Shown here: positions 11,801 to 23,519 of the stretch, in pieces
How the letters are laid out: every line of letters begins with the position of its first letter
Numbering within the stretch: the stretch's first letter is position 1
Assembly: GCA_964030785.1 (NCBI GenBank)
Contig: OZ034974.1
Coordinates: 49,920,355-49,984,354 of the forward strand
DNA: 64,000 nt
From: Siderastrea siderea
Lineage: Eukaryota > Cnidaria > Anthozoa > Scleractinia > Rhizangiidae
Direction of reading: 5' to 3'
Position numbers and translations under genes: made by a program
The notes under the pieces: model-generated
The model's database searches: none
Told to the model about the DNA's origin: nothing
What the model saw: the letters and a program-made list of their open reading frames with translations, nothing else

Positions 11801-14800
11801 TTGAACATTATGATGCCAGAATTACATTATCCAAGAAATGCTCAGTAAGTTGGGGATGGACAGAAGTTATTTTGGGATTAATATGGAAGGTGAAGTTTAA
11901 AAATACCATAATTGTAGTCAGGCATGATTTAAAAATAGTAAAAAGATTGTTGTCACTGACTAAAATTTGAAAGCGGACGATCAATGAACACGTGCACATT
12001 CCTGAGATGTACAAAATCCTGGCCAATCCCTAGTGGATTCTCGCCTTTCTAAAAAACATCTAATTTACATCTGGACGCCATTTGAACTTACGCTGAAGAA
12101 GGTTATAGTAATTTTTAACCGAAACATCTGCTTTCAAATTTTAGTCAGTGACAACAATCTTTTTACTATTTTTATGGTACGTGAATTCAAAGCGAAATGT
12201 TCAAAACAAGTCTACAACAAATGTGTCTACTAAGGGCCATTTCTCTCTGCAATGTAAGTTAGGAAACGTTTCACTGTCACTGTCATGAGTTAGATCATAA
12301 TCAGTTAGATCAGTTTTCTTACCAGAACTTAGACCAGTAGATGAATACTCAGACATTCCTTTTGAAGATGCCTGTCTTGATTTTGCTGCTGATGATATGG
12401 GCGTGGCCGATCCAGTGGAACTTTTCTTACCAGGAAGAGGTGGTTTATACTGAAATAGATTAAATGCACATCCAGTGACACCATTGACACACTTTTATTG
12501 TGGTCTAATTTAAAAATTATTTACAATTTTATAACAACAGAAACAGACAGATTTCCAGTCCAAAATCCCATGAATTATGCCACATTGTCCACAAGGACTT
12601 TGACACAAAAACAGAGAAAAAGTACTATTGTATTTAAATTACTGTATACCTCCAAACGAAATGTAGCCTGCTCCACCCCTCTCCCTAGCTTCCTAAGATT
12701 TTGCAAATCAAATATGGTGGCTACGATTAACCGACATTTTGGCACTCCAACTCCCCAGAAAACGCCAGCCTTGCAGGCTAAATGAAATGACACCTGTTCT
12801 TCAATCTTTTTTTCTGCAGACTTAGTCTGCATTAGTTGGCATTACAGTATCTCTTGGCTGATCTCACATGGTGTATGGTACATGTATATGGCAAGTTGTT
12901 TCTGTCACTCCCAATTATTGTTTTCTCACATAGAAAGTCAGTACAGCTGTTATTTTTTATGTCAAAATTTTGGAGCCAAGTGAGTCTTTCTGAGGAACAT
13001 AGCATGATAAATTTTGCATTAACTGAAAAACTCGGAAAAAAGAATTCCGAGTTCCAGATGGGATTTGAACCCACGACCCTCCGTGATCTAGTCGGATGCT
13101 CTACCACTGAGCTACTAGAGACTCTATGGTGAGCAAGGGTGAAATGTAGGTCTTGACTAGAACCGCATCACGCAGTCACATAGTCAAATCAGACTAGATC
13201 ACGGAGGGTCGTGGGTTCAAATCCCATCTGGAACTCGGAATTCTTTTTTCTGAGTTTTCCAGTTAATGCAAAATTTATCATGCAAAATTTTGGGGGAGTT
13301 GCTATATTTTTGGAGGAAGGGGGTGCTACTTTTTGAGGGAAGTTTATACTTTTAGGGGAAGTGGCTACTTTTTTGGAAGGCACTACCATTTTGAGGAGTC
13401 ATTACTTTTTTTGAGGGGAGTTGCTATGCTTTTCATTAATTTTGGGGGGTCACTACTTTTTTATGGGGGAAGTCGCTTCTTTGTGGGGAATCACTCTTTC
13501 TTGCAGGAGGTCTCTTCTAAAAGGATTTACTAAAGGATTCAATTTTATAACAATTACAAAATTGTTCATTTTGAGGGTCACTACTTTTGTGTGGTCATCA
13601 CATTGGAAACATTATGGTAAACTAAATACAGTCGAAGCTCTTGTAAGCGACCACCTTGGGAATTCAGAAAAGTGGTCGCAACTAGAGCTGGTTGCTTACA
13701 AGAATGGGCTCTCGTAAGCGACCATGTGACAAAACAACAGAGGGTGGTCGCTTATGAGAGCTTTTAGCAGAAAGTTGGCATATGTTGTTGGTTACCAATT
13801 GTATCAGTAGTAATAATATGATAGTTTATTTTGCGTATAGCGAATGTACAGGACAACGGACCATCGTTGCTAAATTTGATCAAGATGTGAATGCCTTTAT
13901 TGAAGTGTTGACTAAGTGGTCGCTTATGGGAGCTAAAATACAAAGGAGAAGACAACTTGGTAATTCACAAAAGTGGTTGCAGTCGCTTACGGGAGCAGTC
14001 GCTTATGAGAGCTTTAATTACAGAGTTTAAGTGACAATTCAAACGGGGTTACACAATGCTGGTCGTAACTAGAGCTGGTCGCTTACGAGAGTGGTCGCAA
14101 GGAGAGCTTTGACTGTAACTCTCATGCGGAGTTTACATCAGACTAACTAAAGGTAATCTCATCACCAAACCTCAATTTTGAGGTGTGAACCTGTGAATTT
14201 TTCAATCATTGAAATTTCAAAGCAGCAAAGTTTTAAAGAGTACAATGTATTTACAGTGCTGAGTTACCAAATGCTTGCAATAATTTTGTACAAGTGAGGT
14301 TTGGGGATGACATAATAGACACAAAACTACTACTCACTGACTTGGTAACTTATAAACTACAGAAAGCATGATGTTTGTAAGCAGTTGCGTATTTATGTGT
14401 CAGGCTTCTATCTACCAGTAGATCTCATATAATTTATACCTGTTGCCGTTTTGCCAGACTTCCTGATTTTGCTGAGGAAGTGTTGCCTAAACGACTCTTT
14501 TGTTCTTTACAAAATGGAATGTGCCTTTCAGCTGCATGTTCATTGAATCGCCGACTGCAGTGAGGACACTGTACATAATCTGGGTTAGTCGCAGGTGGGG
14601 GAGGAGGCGGGAGTGGCCCTCCAGCTTTCTGAGCAACTGTTACATTCCTTGCAGCTCTGATGTTGGAGATGAATTCTTCATGTTTCTGTCTCCAGTTTGA
14701 CTGTGGAAAAAATGCAATTGGATACACATGAAATCTACTATTGGTTCTATAGTCAGTAATAATGCACCTACTGGTCAATGTTATGTCCAATCACTACAGG

Positions 14801-16445
14801 GGGGCAGGGAAGGGAGAGCATGGGTATATGAAGTATAAGGAAAATATAGAGGCTAGTGGAGCATTATTTTATGCATGTTGATATTTGGGCTTAAAGGAGG
14901 GCCAGTGACCGAGGGCTCCCATGGTGCATGTCTCATGTCAAAATGCCTTTTGTTGCTAACTCAAAAGGCCTAGATGGGTCTAGTTGTCATTGAGGGTATT
15001 TACTCATATCACAGTTTGTGTTGTTGCCACTTTTTTGCTAAGTTCTAGGCAGTCAATTACCAGAATTAACCCTGACAGGATCTCTTAAAAGGTTGAACTT
15101 CAGGACAGTGGATGTCCTTGAAAAAATATCTTTCTATCTTTTCATGTTAAGAAATATATACCACAAAACAAGAATTCAGAGTTGATCACCTTTTTTACCC
15201 TAGACGGTAACTCAGACTGAGTTTTTGTGGAAGTCTTCACAATGTCTTTGGGAAGCTCTTCAGTTCTCTGCTTAGATGAATCAAATGGCTTTCTCTTCTT
15301 AAGCCCTTGACAAATTCTTTCATGTTTCACCTACCAAAAGAAGAACATAAAAGTTCGTGAATTAAAGAAATAGAATACATGACTATGTCATGGAACCTTA
15401 ACAGTGCTAGTGATAATAATGGTATGCAGAAATGCCAAAATCTGCCAAATTATATGAGAGCCAACCAAATTCAAAATCTCCCAGTCTACCAGGATTTAGG
15501 TTATTTACATTAAGGTTTAAGATTAATTTTATGCATGGTTCAATTCTAGCTGTTACCATCTCTCCCCTTCCCTCCCCCACCAAGGGTACACCTCTGGACA
15601 CACCCCCAGGAAAACCTTGCCTCTTTTCGTGTTGAAGAAGCTGCTTACAGAAACTGAGAACTAGCTTGTTTGTCACAAAACTAACCACTCCAATGAAATA
15701 ACTCCAGCCATAACATAATTCAGTTTGAGCTAATACAAGGTGGCTGACAAATTTATTGGTGTCTGCATAGTGGACTGTGGGGGGACTCCAGAGGGGGAGG
15801 GGAGTGTCTACGAGGGGAGGTAACCAATGTAGAACTCTCCACATCTCAGGGTACATAGCTTTTCTCCACTCCACACTACCCCTTCGGCTTCCCCACTGAA
15901 TCCTCTAAGTCCTAACAACTATGGACCGTAATTTGTAGCTAAATTTCTGACCATCTCGTAGTTTTTAGTTTTCCTTTTTCGAGCTTAAATATTATGTTCT
16001 CAATCTGTTCCATTTTTTTCTTTTTAAGTAGCCCCTAAATTAAAATAAGAAAGCTTAGGTCTTGTCTCTAACATAAAAATAAAACTTTGACTTTAATTGT
16101 CGTCTTTGTGACCATTACAATTATTTTAGCTTACATTTATAAGCCTAAATATTTGCAAAATGAACTTGTCCGGAAGCCAATCCCTTTTTTTAAAATTAAT
16201 TAATTCTGCAGATGGGTACCTAAGAGCGCAACAATATATAAAACAGAAATAAACAGTTAAACAACACCAACCAGGACAGTTGGGTTGAAAGTTCGGCCAC
16301 AAGACGAGCATTCGGCGAATTTTGGAGGAGATCCCGTGTCACGGAAGGCTGGAAAAAAAGCAGTTAAAAGCAGCATAAGAAACCTTTCAATCCTCCCCTC
16401 TGACAGAACAACAAGGCCCTTACCGTCAATAAAATCCTCCGCCAT
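8826..16445 (-). CDS. ZC2HC1: Zinc finger C2HC domain-containing protein 1 (ZC2HC1A/B type)
   Basis: Eight minus-strand exons join in phase: 16424-16445, 16272-16348, 15190-15330, 14440-14700, 12323-12449, 10965-11114, 10097-10349 and 8826-9099, giving 434 residues from ATG at 16445 to TAG at 8826-8828. The order matches ZC2HC1A: a first C2HC finger (C21, C24, H36, C40), a [13 protein letters not shown] linker, [11 protein letters not shown], a proline run, a second C2HC finger (C125, C128, H140, C144), a long Ser-rich linker (about 150-400) and a C-terminal double CxxC motif (C406/C409, C421/C424). The last intron starts with GC in the context AG|GCAAGT and has phase 2 on both sides. Vertebrates have A, B and C paralogues; this one cannot be assigned further. 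The molecular role of the family is poorly known. The gene is head-to-head with SNRNP40, 150 bp apart. Confidence 0.93.
9157..9480. repeat. Dispersed repeat, copy 2 of 2, in the last ZC2HC1 intron
   Basis: Same family and orientation as 6738-7046, with one extra stretch of about 18 bases near 9248. It begins only about 58 bp from the acceptor of the last ZC2HC1 exon. Confidence 0.75.
9530..9690 (-). mobile_element. tRNA-derived SINE, degenerate copy
   Basis: On the minus strand a box A-like TAGTAGCTCAGAGTGGGG is followed by a weak box B and CATGTGGGACTCGG, then an A/T-rich tail. It resembles the better-kept copy at 12985-13130. Confidence 0.55.
9840..9945. repeat. (GAT)n-rich microsatellite
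   Basis: Interrupted GATGAT runs in a ZC2HC1 intron. Confidence 0.85.
11134..11356. repeat. MITE family A copy
   Basis: Starts TTAAACCCTTTGAGC and ends GGGCTTAAAGGGTTAA, in a ZC2HC1 intron; same interior blocks as the copy at 2778. Confidence 0.75.
11931..12173. repeat. Perfect 44-bp inverted repeat with a 155-bp spacer
   Basis: Arm 11931-11974 (starts AAAAATAGTAAAAAGATTG) is the exact reverse complement of 12130-12173. Both lie in one ZC2HC1 intron. The identity suggests a recent fold-back insertion or inverted duplication. Confidence 0.85.
12985..13130 (-). mobile_element. tRNA-derived SINE
   Basis: The minus strand reads TAGTAGCTCAGTGGTAGAGC (box A), a mispaired anticodon-like stem, then GTGGGTTCAAATCCCA (box B) and an unrelated A/T-rich 3' part ending near TTAATGCAAAATTTATCATG. 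The acceptor stem does not close and the anticodon stem is imperfect, so this is a tRNA-headed SINE and not a tRNA gene. It forms an inverted pair with 13190-13290. Confidence 0.7.
13190..13290 (+). mobile_element. tRNA-derived SINE, 5'-truncated, inverted partner
   Basis: Plus-strand copy of the SINE at 12985-13130, keeping box B (GTGGGTTCAAATCCCA) and the 3' tail but lacking box A. The two copies can fold into a hairpin of about 90 bp within a ZC2HC1 intron. Confidence 0.7.
13629..14115. mobile_element. MITE with TA target duplication
   Basis: Ends CAGTCGAAGCTCTTGTAAGC and GCAAGGAGAGCTTTGACTG are imperfect inverse copies, each flanked by TA. The motif GTGGTCGCTTAYGAGAGCT recurs several times inside in both directions, like transposase binding sites. 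A related partial copy is at about 33555-33888. Confidence 0.75.
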
Positions 16446-16595
16446 AAACTCGTAACCAGGTGAAACTGTTAATACGTCGCCATGTTGGAATCGTCGCTGG
16501 GAAGGAAGTGTGACATTCTGTTTGTTCTACATAACGTATACTTCATTTTCTTTGTTGAGCCCGCAATTCTTTTGGGTCGTTGTGCATTTTCAAAG
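16446..16595. promoter_or_regulatory. Bidirectional promoter of ZC2HC1 and SNRNP40
   Basis: Only 150 bp separate the two divergent start codons. There is no TATA box at a fitting distance. ATGGCG cores occur near both starts: AAGATGGCG at the SNRNP40 ATG, and CATGGCGAC on the reverse strand near 16480. Such motifs are YY1-like in animal TATA-less promoters; binding here is an inference. Confidence 0.75.
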
Positions 16596-19500
16596 ATGGC
16601 GTCCAAGCGAAAGTTTGCCGGCGACAATAGCCATGCTCTTGTCCCGGTCAAAAAGCCTAAACAAAATCAGATAGCTATTTCAAATCAAGGAGGAGCCATA
16701 CAAGCGGTAAGTGAAAAGTTCTTTAGCGTGTATCGTTTTGATGTTCGGACTCGACGTTGTATACATTGTACACGTGCAACTCATAAATGCATAAGCTTAA
16801 GTTATGTGAAATTCCTATTACAAGTGTAGGATCGAATCTAACATTTTTGCTGATCATTTTGATAGCTTCCGCAAAGGACGTCAAGTCTTGAAGCTCCTAT
16901 CATGTTACTCAGTGGCCATGAGGTCTGTACGATATTTTAGCTAGGGTAAACTATAAATTCAGTGCTGTAGGAACCGTTTGTTAAGCTTATTCTACAACTG
17001 TAGTAGGCTAGCATTTCCGTCGGGAACTCATATTTTTCCTTTGTCCCGCACTCTGGTGACAAAGTGAATATTCCATCTTTGTTGTATTCAGTTTGTGTCA
17101 CAAGTGTGAGACAAAGAAAAATGAGTAAGCCTCGGTCCTGAGGGAGCTTAACACATGAACTTTGTGAAATGACTTATAGCTTGCTGTGAGTGTCACTGTA
17201 GCCGAAGGTCGTGAATTCTACTTCTGTTAGGGACTCAAATTTTTTTGTTTCTTGACTAGGCTTAACACTGTTCTCACGATATCCTAACCATAACCTTAAA
17301 TCTCTTCGTCACATATTAAGTCATATCAGATTTTTATTACTGATAACATTTCATAAAATGTTGCAACTGTTGATTCATTCAGACTATAATGAATATTGTC
17401 AACATAATTTGTTTACCTTTCAGGGCGAGATTTTTACAGCACGGTTTCACCCTGCTGGAGAGACTCTGGCTTCTGCAGGATTTGATCGACTTATTTGTAA
17501 GTTCAACTGCTCCCAAAACCAAAGACCAATGTGTACTTGTACATCAGTAATAAGCTTATGCATCAGTCAATTCCAGCTGCGCCCATCCTCCCCCCGGGCA
17601 ACTGCGGGGCATTTGCGTGCCTTGTCAGTCCCGGGGGTGGGGCATTAGCAAATTTGGCACGGCCCGGGGGTCGGGCATTTGCCTACCCCCGGGCTTTTGA
17701 CATGCACATGTGGTTTCCGACTCGAAATCCAAACATGGAGGATTTTATCGCAAAGGACCAGCAGTCCGTCGCAGATTGGATCGTCTGCCAAGGACTGGAC
17801 AAACTTGTGGAGGTTTTCTCGATTTTATGCATTTCTTCATTGCTCATCAAGGCACAACTATCACTTAATATAGCGAGATCGGGAACGATCAACGTGAATC
17901 GACGTACGCATTCTTTTTAAGGATTTAAATAAAATTTAGTCGCGATGAATCTTAATTCTAAACATGTGTATAGGGATTGTCGTTTTATACTTTGGCATAT
18001 TATTAAAATATTCACAACAGATGACGTTACACCAGACTTTTATAATGTCAAGAGTTTTGTTTACTAGCGAACTGTTTAAAACAAAACATTAAAGTAACAA
18101 TTAACTATCATGTAGTATTGTTGTCTGTGAAGTATTAAAATATCATCACTTGGCATTTATACTAACTTTATTAACATTGGATAGTGCTGTTACAGGCCTA
18201 CAGATGAAAAATCACACATAAACATGCTGAAAGTGGTATTATTGTGCAATGAATGAAAACTGCTGCAGTGTTGATTGGGGACGTACGATCCCGGGGGCGG
18301 GGCAACTACCCTCTTCCTTCCTTCACACCGCGGGGCATTTGGCAGCTTAAGTGTCCCCACCCCCGGGAATTTGCCATCTGAGAGAAAAAAAAATGCTAAT
18401 GCCCCGGGGGTTAGCCCGGGGGGGGGGGCATGGGCGCAGCTGGAATTGACTGATGCATTAAGAGATGACTAAAAGGCACAGCTGAGCAGTTTGGAAGCAG
18501 CTGGCAAAAACACGTTCATCAGGCATAAAATGATCCACAAAAATATGACAAGTTCTACAAGTTGTGTTCTTTTTTACAGATCTTTGGAATGTTTATGGCG
18601 ACTGCGAGAATTTTGCTGTCCTTAAAGGCCACACAGGAGCTGTAATGGAACTGCATTTTTCATTGGATGGAAGGTAACTATTAACCCTTTAAACCCCAGT
18701 AGTGTTCAGCATCAAATCTCTCCTCATCACATCAGTGCATTATAACACAAAGTTCATGCAAGTTAGGGAAATGATCACCAAAGATGAATAGTCTTGATGT
18801 CTTAACAAGTTCTCCCAATTACGTACTCAATGAAATGTATAGAGACCAGTAAGGAGAATTTGAATAATGATGACGGAGCTTAAAGGGTTAATAGATCAGA
18901 CATCAACATCGTGTTCTAACTTCCGTTCATTGTTAAGAAGAAGGGCACAGGCAGGTGTGGGGTATTTCAAACTTAAAATTAAATAAATCAACCTTGTTCT
19001 TGTTTACAGCAAGTGACAATTAACATTCTTACAGCTCACAAACCTGTTAGCCTCATGGTCTAGATTGAATTCGATTATTGTAGAAAGAAGGGAAACTTTG
19101 TCAGGCAACCTTGTCCCTCTACACAGAGAAACTACTGTCATTTTATTTTGTGAAGTTACGACTAATTACTTGTCCTCTTTTTCTTAGTACCATGTTCACA
19201 GCCTCAACAGACAAGACTTTAGGAATCTGGGATTTTGAAACAGGAGCAAGAATAAAGAAATTGAAGGGACACAGCTCATTTGTCAACAGCTGTTTTCCTT
19301 CAAGAAGAGGTCCACAATATGTTGTTAGTGGAGCTGACGATTGTACAGTCAAGGTATGTACTATTTCTGAACTGCCAACTGCACAGAATTTTGAGTTACT
19401 TGACTGTGTGTCTATATTTGCTTTATGTTTCCCTTAAGTTAACTCAATAAAATTTGATTTCGAATTGCAGTTGTGGGATACAAGGAAACGAGGATGTGCA

Positions 19501-22500
19501 CAAACATTCCAGAACGTTTATCAAGTAAGGTTTTTTTTGCTTTAGAAGGCTGTCACCTGTAACAAACTTGTTCCTTTGTGAGTAAATTATACCAACAAGA
19601 GACTAAGTTCTCCCGTAACATCACTTCCCATTCACCATGTAATGGGTGTTACAGGTTACAGCCCTTAATTACAGCCTGCTGTATGCTTATTAACCCTTTA
19701 AGCCCTGATATAAAATGCATATTCTCCTTACTGTTCTCCATACACTTCTTATGGAACTAGTAAGGAGAATTTGTCTAAATATCAAGACATCTTATCCTTG
19801 GTGATCACTTCCGTTATTGTCATCACTTAAACGTTTCAACAAGTAGTGATAATGGAAAGAGAAATTTCACTTTTGTCACTGTTTGGGCTTAAAGGGTTCA
19901 TGAAGTGGATCAAACGTTAATCAATAACATAAGATCTCTCTAATTAACTATAAAATATGTACAATATACATGTATGTACATAAATTAATATAAATTATGT
20001 TTTTGCAGGTCACAGCAGTGTCCTTCAATGACACAAGTGATCAAATTCTTTCTGGTGGAATAGATAATGAAATAAAGGTAAGCGTTGGAGAATATTTCAC
20101 TTTTTCTCGAGTATTGAGATTTGTAATAAATAAATGACTGAGGATACAGCATTTCTCTGAAAAGTATTTTAGAGATATATTTTAATTGGAACAAGTGAGT
20201 GATTGATGAAACATGCCTCCTTGGGTACAGCAAACAGGTTTTTGCTACATAATGGAAAGGATTGAACCTACGAGAGTCAGCAAACTTCTGTCTTGTAAGC
20301 TGAAGTCATCTTCTGTAGGAACCTGTTTAAGATCTTATAGGATCCTACAGGATCCTAAACAAGATTCTTTAGGATCCTACAGGATCCTAAACAAGATCCT
20401 GTAGGATCCTATAGGATCATAAGCAGGATCCTAAACAAGATCCTGTGGGAGCAGGATCCTGAGTAGGATCCTATAAAATGTGGTTAGGTTTATTACCATT
20501 TAGGATCCTGTGTGTACAGGATCCTGTTAGTACAGAATTTCTATCAGGGCTACAGATTTATCATTGCAAGGGCACCAATTGAAAGCATCCTTTTTTTGTT
20601 GCACATGCAATCTTTACACTACAAGGATTCCTTAAGAAAACATCAGTTGTAATAATTATTATCAGCCACTGACTACATGTATATTGTTACATGTGATATT
20701 GTTTCTTTTTTTAAATGTAGAGAAGGGAATGCTGTCCTGTTATATTTAAAAACAATTTCCAAGGACATTAATTTGGACTTTGGAAAGCTGAGATTCATTT
20801 TATAGAGAGGTGCTTTTTCAAATTTGATGTGACTCTGTACAGGTATGGGATCTGCGGAAAAATGATGTCTTATACAAGATGTCCGGACACACAGACACTG
20901 TGACTGGCCTTCGACTCAGTCCTGATGGCTCTTTTATACTCTCCAATGCAATGGATAATACAGGTCTGTGGAAGTGACTTTTCACTGTGAGAATTAGATA
21001 AACCTATGAGTTTCAATGAACAGATTTACATGTATATATTAAATACTCAATTGAAAGTAAAAAATTTTGAGCACAAAGCCATGTAATGGAATTTTAATCA
21101 TGTTCATTATCCTTGAAATATTTTTGCTTAAAGCCAGACATGCCAAAGTTGATGTCCTTGTATGATTTTTAAGGAACATCTTTAAATTCAAGTAACTTTT
21201 CAAGTTTAAACTTTCAGATATGTCCCAGACTTTCCTTAAAAAGGAAAACTGAAGGAAGAATCCCAACCCATAGCTGTTATGCTTGAGCATTTTCACACTC
21301 TGAGTTGCTAGTGATACTATGGCACACTTTGTGAAGAAAAAGAAGTAGGGATAAAGTTTGAAAGCTCCATATGGTGCAGGCTCTTATCAGATGCACAGGT
21401 ACATTAATTTAATATTTGTTTCTCTTATTCTTTACCAGTTCGAATGTGGGACATTCGTCCATTTGCTCCTCTGGAAAGGTGTCTGAAGGTGTTTACTGGG
21501 GCACAACATAACTTTGAAAAGGTACTGCTTTGTTTCAACATAATTGTGAAGCAAATACAGTGGAATCCCGATTTTTCAAACCTCCTGGGTAAAAGGAAAT
21601 TGGTTCAAATCATCAAGGGGTTCAAAAAACCTTGGGTAAAATTAGTGTTTGACTGGTGAGGGGAAATCAGTTTTGGTTCGAATTATCAGGAGTTTCAAAA
21701 AACCGAGGGTTCGAGAAATCGGGATTCTACTGTGCTTTAGTTATAAGTAATGTTGTTTCTTTCCCTCTGTCTGGGGTGGTATTCAAGGTTGTGTAATGTT
21801 TTTGCACCAGAGCCAAGGTTGTAACTTGGACCCAAATAGTCATTTCATTTCTTGCATTCCAGAATTTGATCAAGTGTTCCTGGTCACCTGACGGGCTTAT
21901 GATATCATCAGGATCAGCTGATAGGTAAATGCAACATTTTAACCCCTTTTAACCCTAATATCAACATGCATGTTCTCCATAATTTCCTTTGATACTACTT
22001 GTGAGAATTAATTTTGATTAAACATCAAGACACACCAACTTTGGTGATCCTTTTCTTTATTCTCATGACCTGTATGTTTAATCAAGTAGTGATATTGTAA
22101 GGAGAAAATAGATGCTTGTCACTCTTGGGGCTTAAAGGGTTAAACAAAAAACTTCTCACCTGTGATCATATTCAACTTCAACATGTGTGAGAAATATATA
22201 TAACTCAGTACTCTTTCAGTACTGAATGGGCCTCGAAATTAATTTTTTTCCCAGGAGCAATTCTCCCCCAGGTCCAAAATTTTAGGAGTAAATTTGGTCT
22301 AACAAGGAGCAGAAAATGTATTTGTTTTGAAAATGGGCCAAAAGTTGAAGGAGCAAATTTGCTCCTAAGTTATTTTTTTTAGGAGCAAATGTCCTCGAAC
22401 CAGTCGCAAATTGCACATTTGCGGCCATAAATTTCGAGCCCTGGTACTGAATTCATAGTGCTGACTTTTTTCGTCTCGAATTTTTAAAGTTTTAATGTTC

Positions 22501-23519
22501 TCACAAGGAGCAGTAAATCAGATAACAGTAATCTTAGTGTGAGGTCCCATTTATATGGTCTCGGGTACCCAAGACAACCCTTCCTGAGTTACCCTGGGTA
22601 GGCTAAATTTTCACTATTTCTTGGAAAAGTTCAGCAAACGGTTTTCACCAACTTGTCATGAGGATGCAAGACAATTCAAGGGGCGAGTTGTCTCACCTCG
22701 GCAGGTAGGGAAACCCTGGCAGGCGGGACAAAAAAATCGCAAGGAAAAGGATGTCCTGAGGTCATGAATGTCAAAGTGAGATTTTGGAACAATTTAGTCC
22801 TAGGGTCAACTTTAACTTGGTCAGCTTGGCCAACTTCTTATCACATAAAGTTGTAAAGTATAGTTGTCTCAGGGAGAGGGTTGTCTTGGGTAACCGAGAC
22901 TGTATAAATAGGACCTAAGCTGGGACTGCTATTCTTAATGTTTGCGTCTGTCTTTTGTTCAAACATTCTTTTTGCAGGTTTGTCTATGTGTGGGATACAA
23001 ACTCCAGAAGAATTCTTTACAAACTTCCAGGGCATGATGGATCAGTTAATGATGTGGACTTTCACCCGAATGAGCTTATCTGTGAGTACATGAATAACAT
23101 GTTTGTGAAATCAGTACACTTGTGCATATGAACTTCCAGCTGTTGCCAGGGACATTAATTTTGTCCAGTGATTACAGTGTACATCTTCATTTATCATGCA
23201 TAATATATATGTAGATAGATCTGTCTTCAGGCCTTTGAAATAGGAATCAAGAGATATAGTACCAAAATCTGTTTGCTCTCTGTTTTCAAAGTAAAAATGT
23301 TTTAATATTTTGCAATCTTGTTTTGCTCTCTGATATTATCAAAATCTATGATTTTACCACGCTTTATGATACTATCACAAATTTTGCAACACGCAGTATT
23401 AATTAATGGTTGTTTCACTCTATGGTATTATCACAACTTTAATTGATAATTTTTTCTGCTATTTAGTGATGTCTTGTGGAAGTGACAAGAAAATATACCT
23501 AGGAGAGTTACAAGCTTAA
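16596..23519 (+). CDS. SNRNP40: U5 snRNP 40-kDa WD40 protein
   Basis: Twelve exons join in phase: 16596-16706, 16866-16922, 17424-17496, 18580-18673, 19188-19353, 19471-19524, 20009-20077, 20843-20963, 21439-21521, 21863-21924, 22978-23081 and 23467-23519. They give 348 residues, near the human 357. The sequence follows human SNRNP40 almost throughout: a basic N-terminus with LVPVKKPK, then APIMLLSGHE opening the propeller, ASAGFDRLI, LWNVYGDC, ASTDKTLGIWD, RRGPQYVVSGADD, NDTSDQILSGGIDN, LSNAMDNTVRMWD and FVYVWDTNSRRILYKLPGH. These make seven WD repeats. It is a U5 snRNP component of the spliceosome. All introns are GT-AG. Introns 3, 4, 6, 7, 9 and 10 contain repeats listed separately. The nearest plus-strand AATAAA I see is about 1.1 kb after the stop, so a variant signal is probable. 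Confidence 0.97.
17558..18458. mobile_element. 0.9-kb transposon in SNRNP40 intron 3
   Basis: Ends ATGCATCAGTCAATTCCAGC and GCTGGAATTGACTGATGCAT are perfect inverse copies for 20 bp and extend imperfectly into C-rich/G-rich blocks (CCCCGGGC / GCCCGGGG). GGGGCATTTG-type motifs recur inside. A 129-codon open frame starts near 17531 in the left end and could hold a captured exon, but I recognise no domain. Confidence 0.75.
18681..18891. repeat. MITE family A copy
   Basis: Begins seven bases after the SNRNP40 exon 4 donor and ends CTTAAAGGGTTAA. Confidence 0.8.
19690..19898. repeat. MITE family A copy
   Basis: Ends TTAACCCTTTAAGCCC and GGGCTTAAAGGGTT, in SNRNP40 intron 6. Confidence 0.8.
20330..20530. 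repeat. GGATCC-rich palindromic short tandem repeat
   Basis: AGGATCCTA units, with variable CAGG, TAGG or AACAAG spacers, occur more than ten times in 200 bp of SNRNP40 intron 7. Because the unit is itself palindromic, the tract can fold back in many registers. Confidence 0.85.
21557..21735. mobile_element. MITE with CAGTGGAATCCCGA ends
   Basis: ACAGTGGAATCCCGATTTTT at the left and AAATCGGGATTCTACTGTG at the right are near-perfect inverse copies, and TTCRAA-type motifs repeat inside. The ends resemble short Tc1/mariner or Tigger derivatives. Confidence 0.7.
21939..22142. repeat. MITE family A copy
   Basis: Starts TTTTAACCCCTTTTAACCC and ends GGGGCTTAAAGGGTTA; SNRNP40 intron 10. Confidence 0.7.
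22227..22443. mobile_element. hAT-type MITE with exact 8-bp target duplication
   Basis: Element ends TGGGCCTCGAAAT and ATTTCGAGCCCTG are flanked on both sides by GTACTGAA (22219-22226 and 22444-22451). The AGGAGCAAAT motif repeats inside. An 8-bp duplication and CAGGGC-like termini are typical of hAT elements. It lies in SNRNP40 intron 10. Confidence 0.85.

Noticed and set aside
13040..13112. Possible tRNA gene on the minus strand
   Set aside because: Box A and box B are present but the acceptor stem does not pair and the anticodon stem is mismatched; the 3' part matches other SINE copies.
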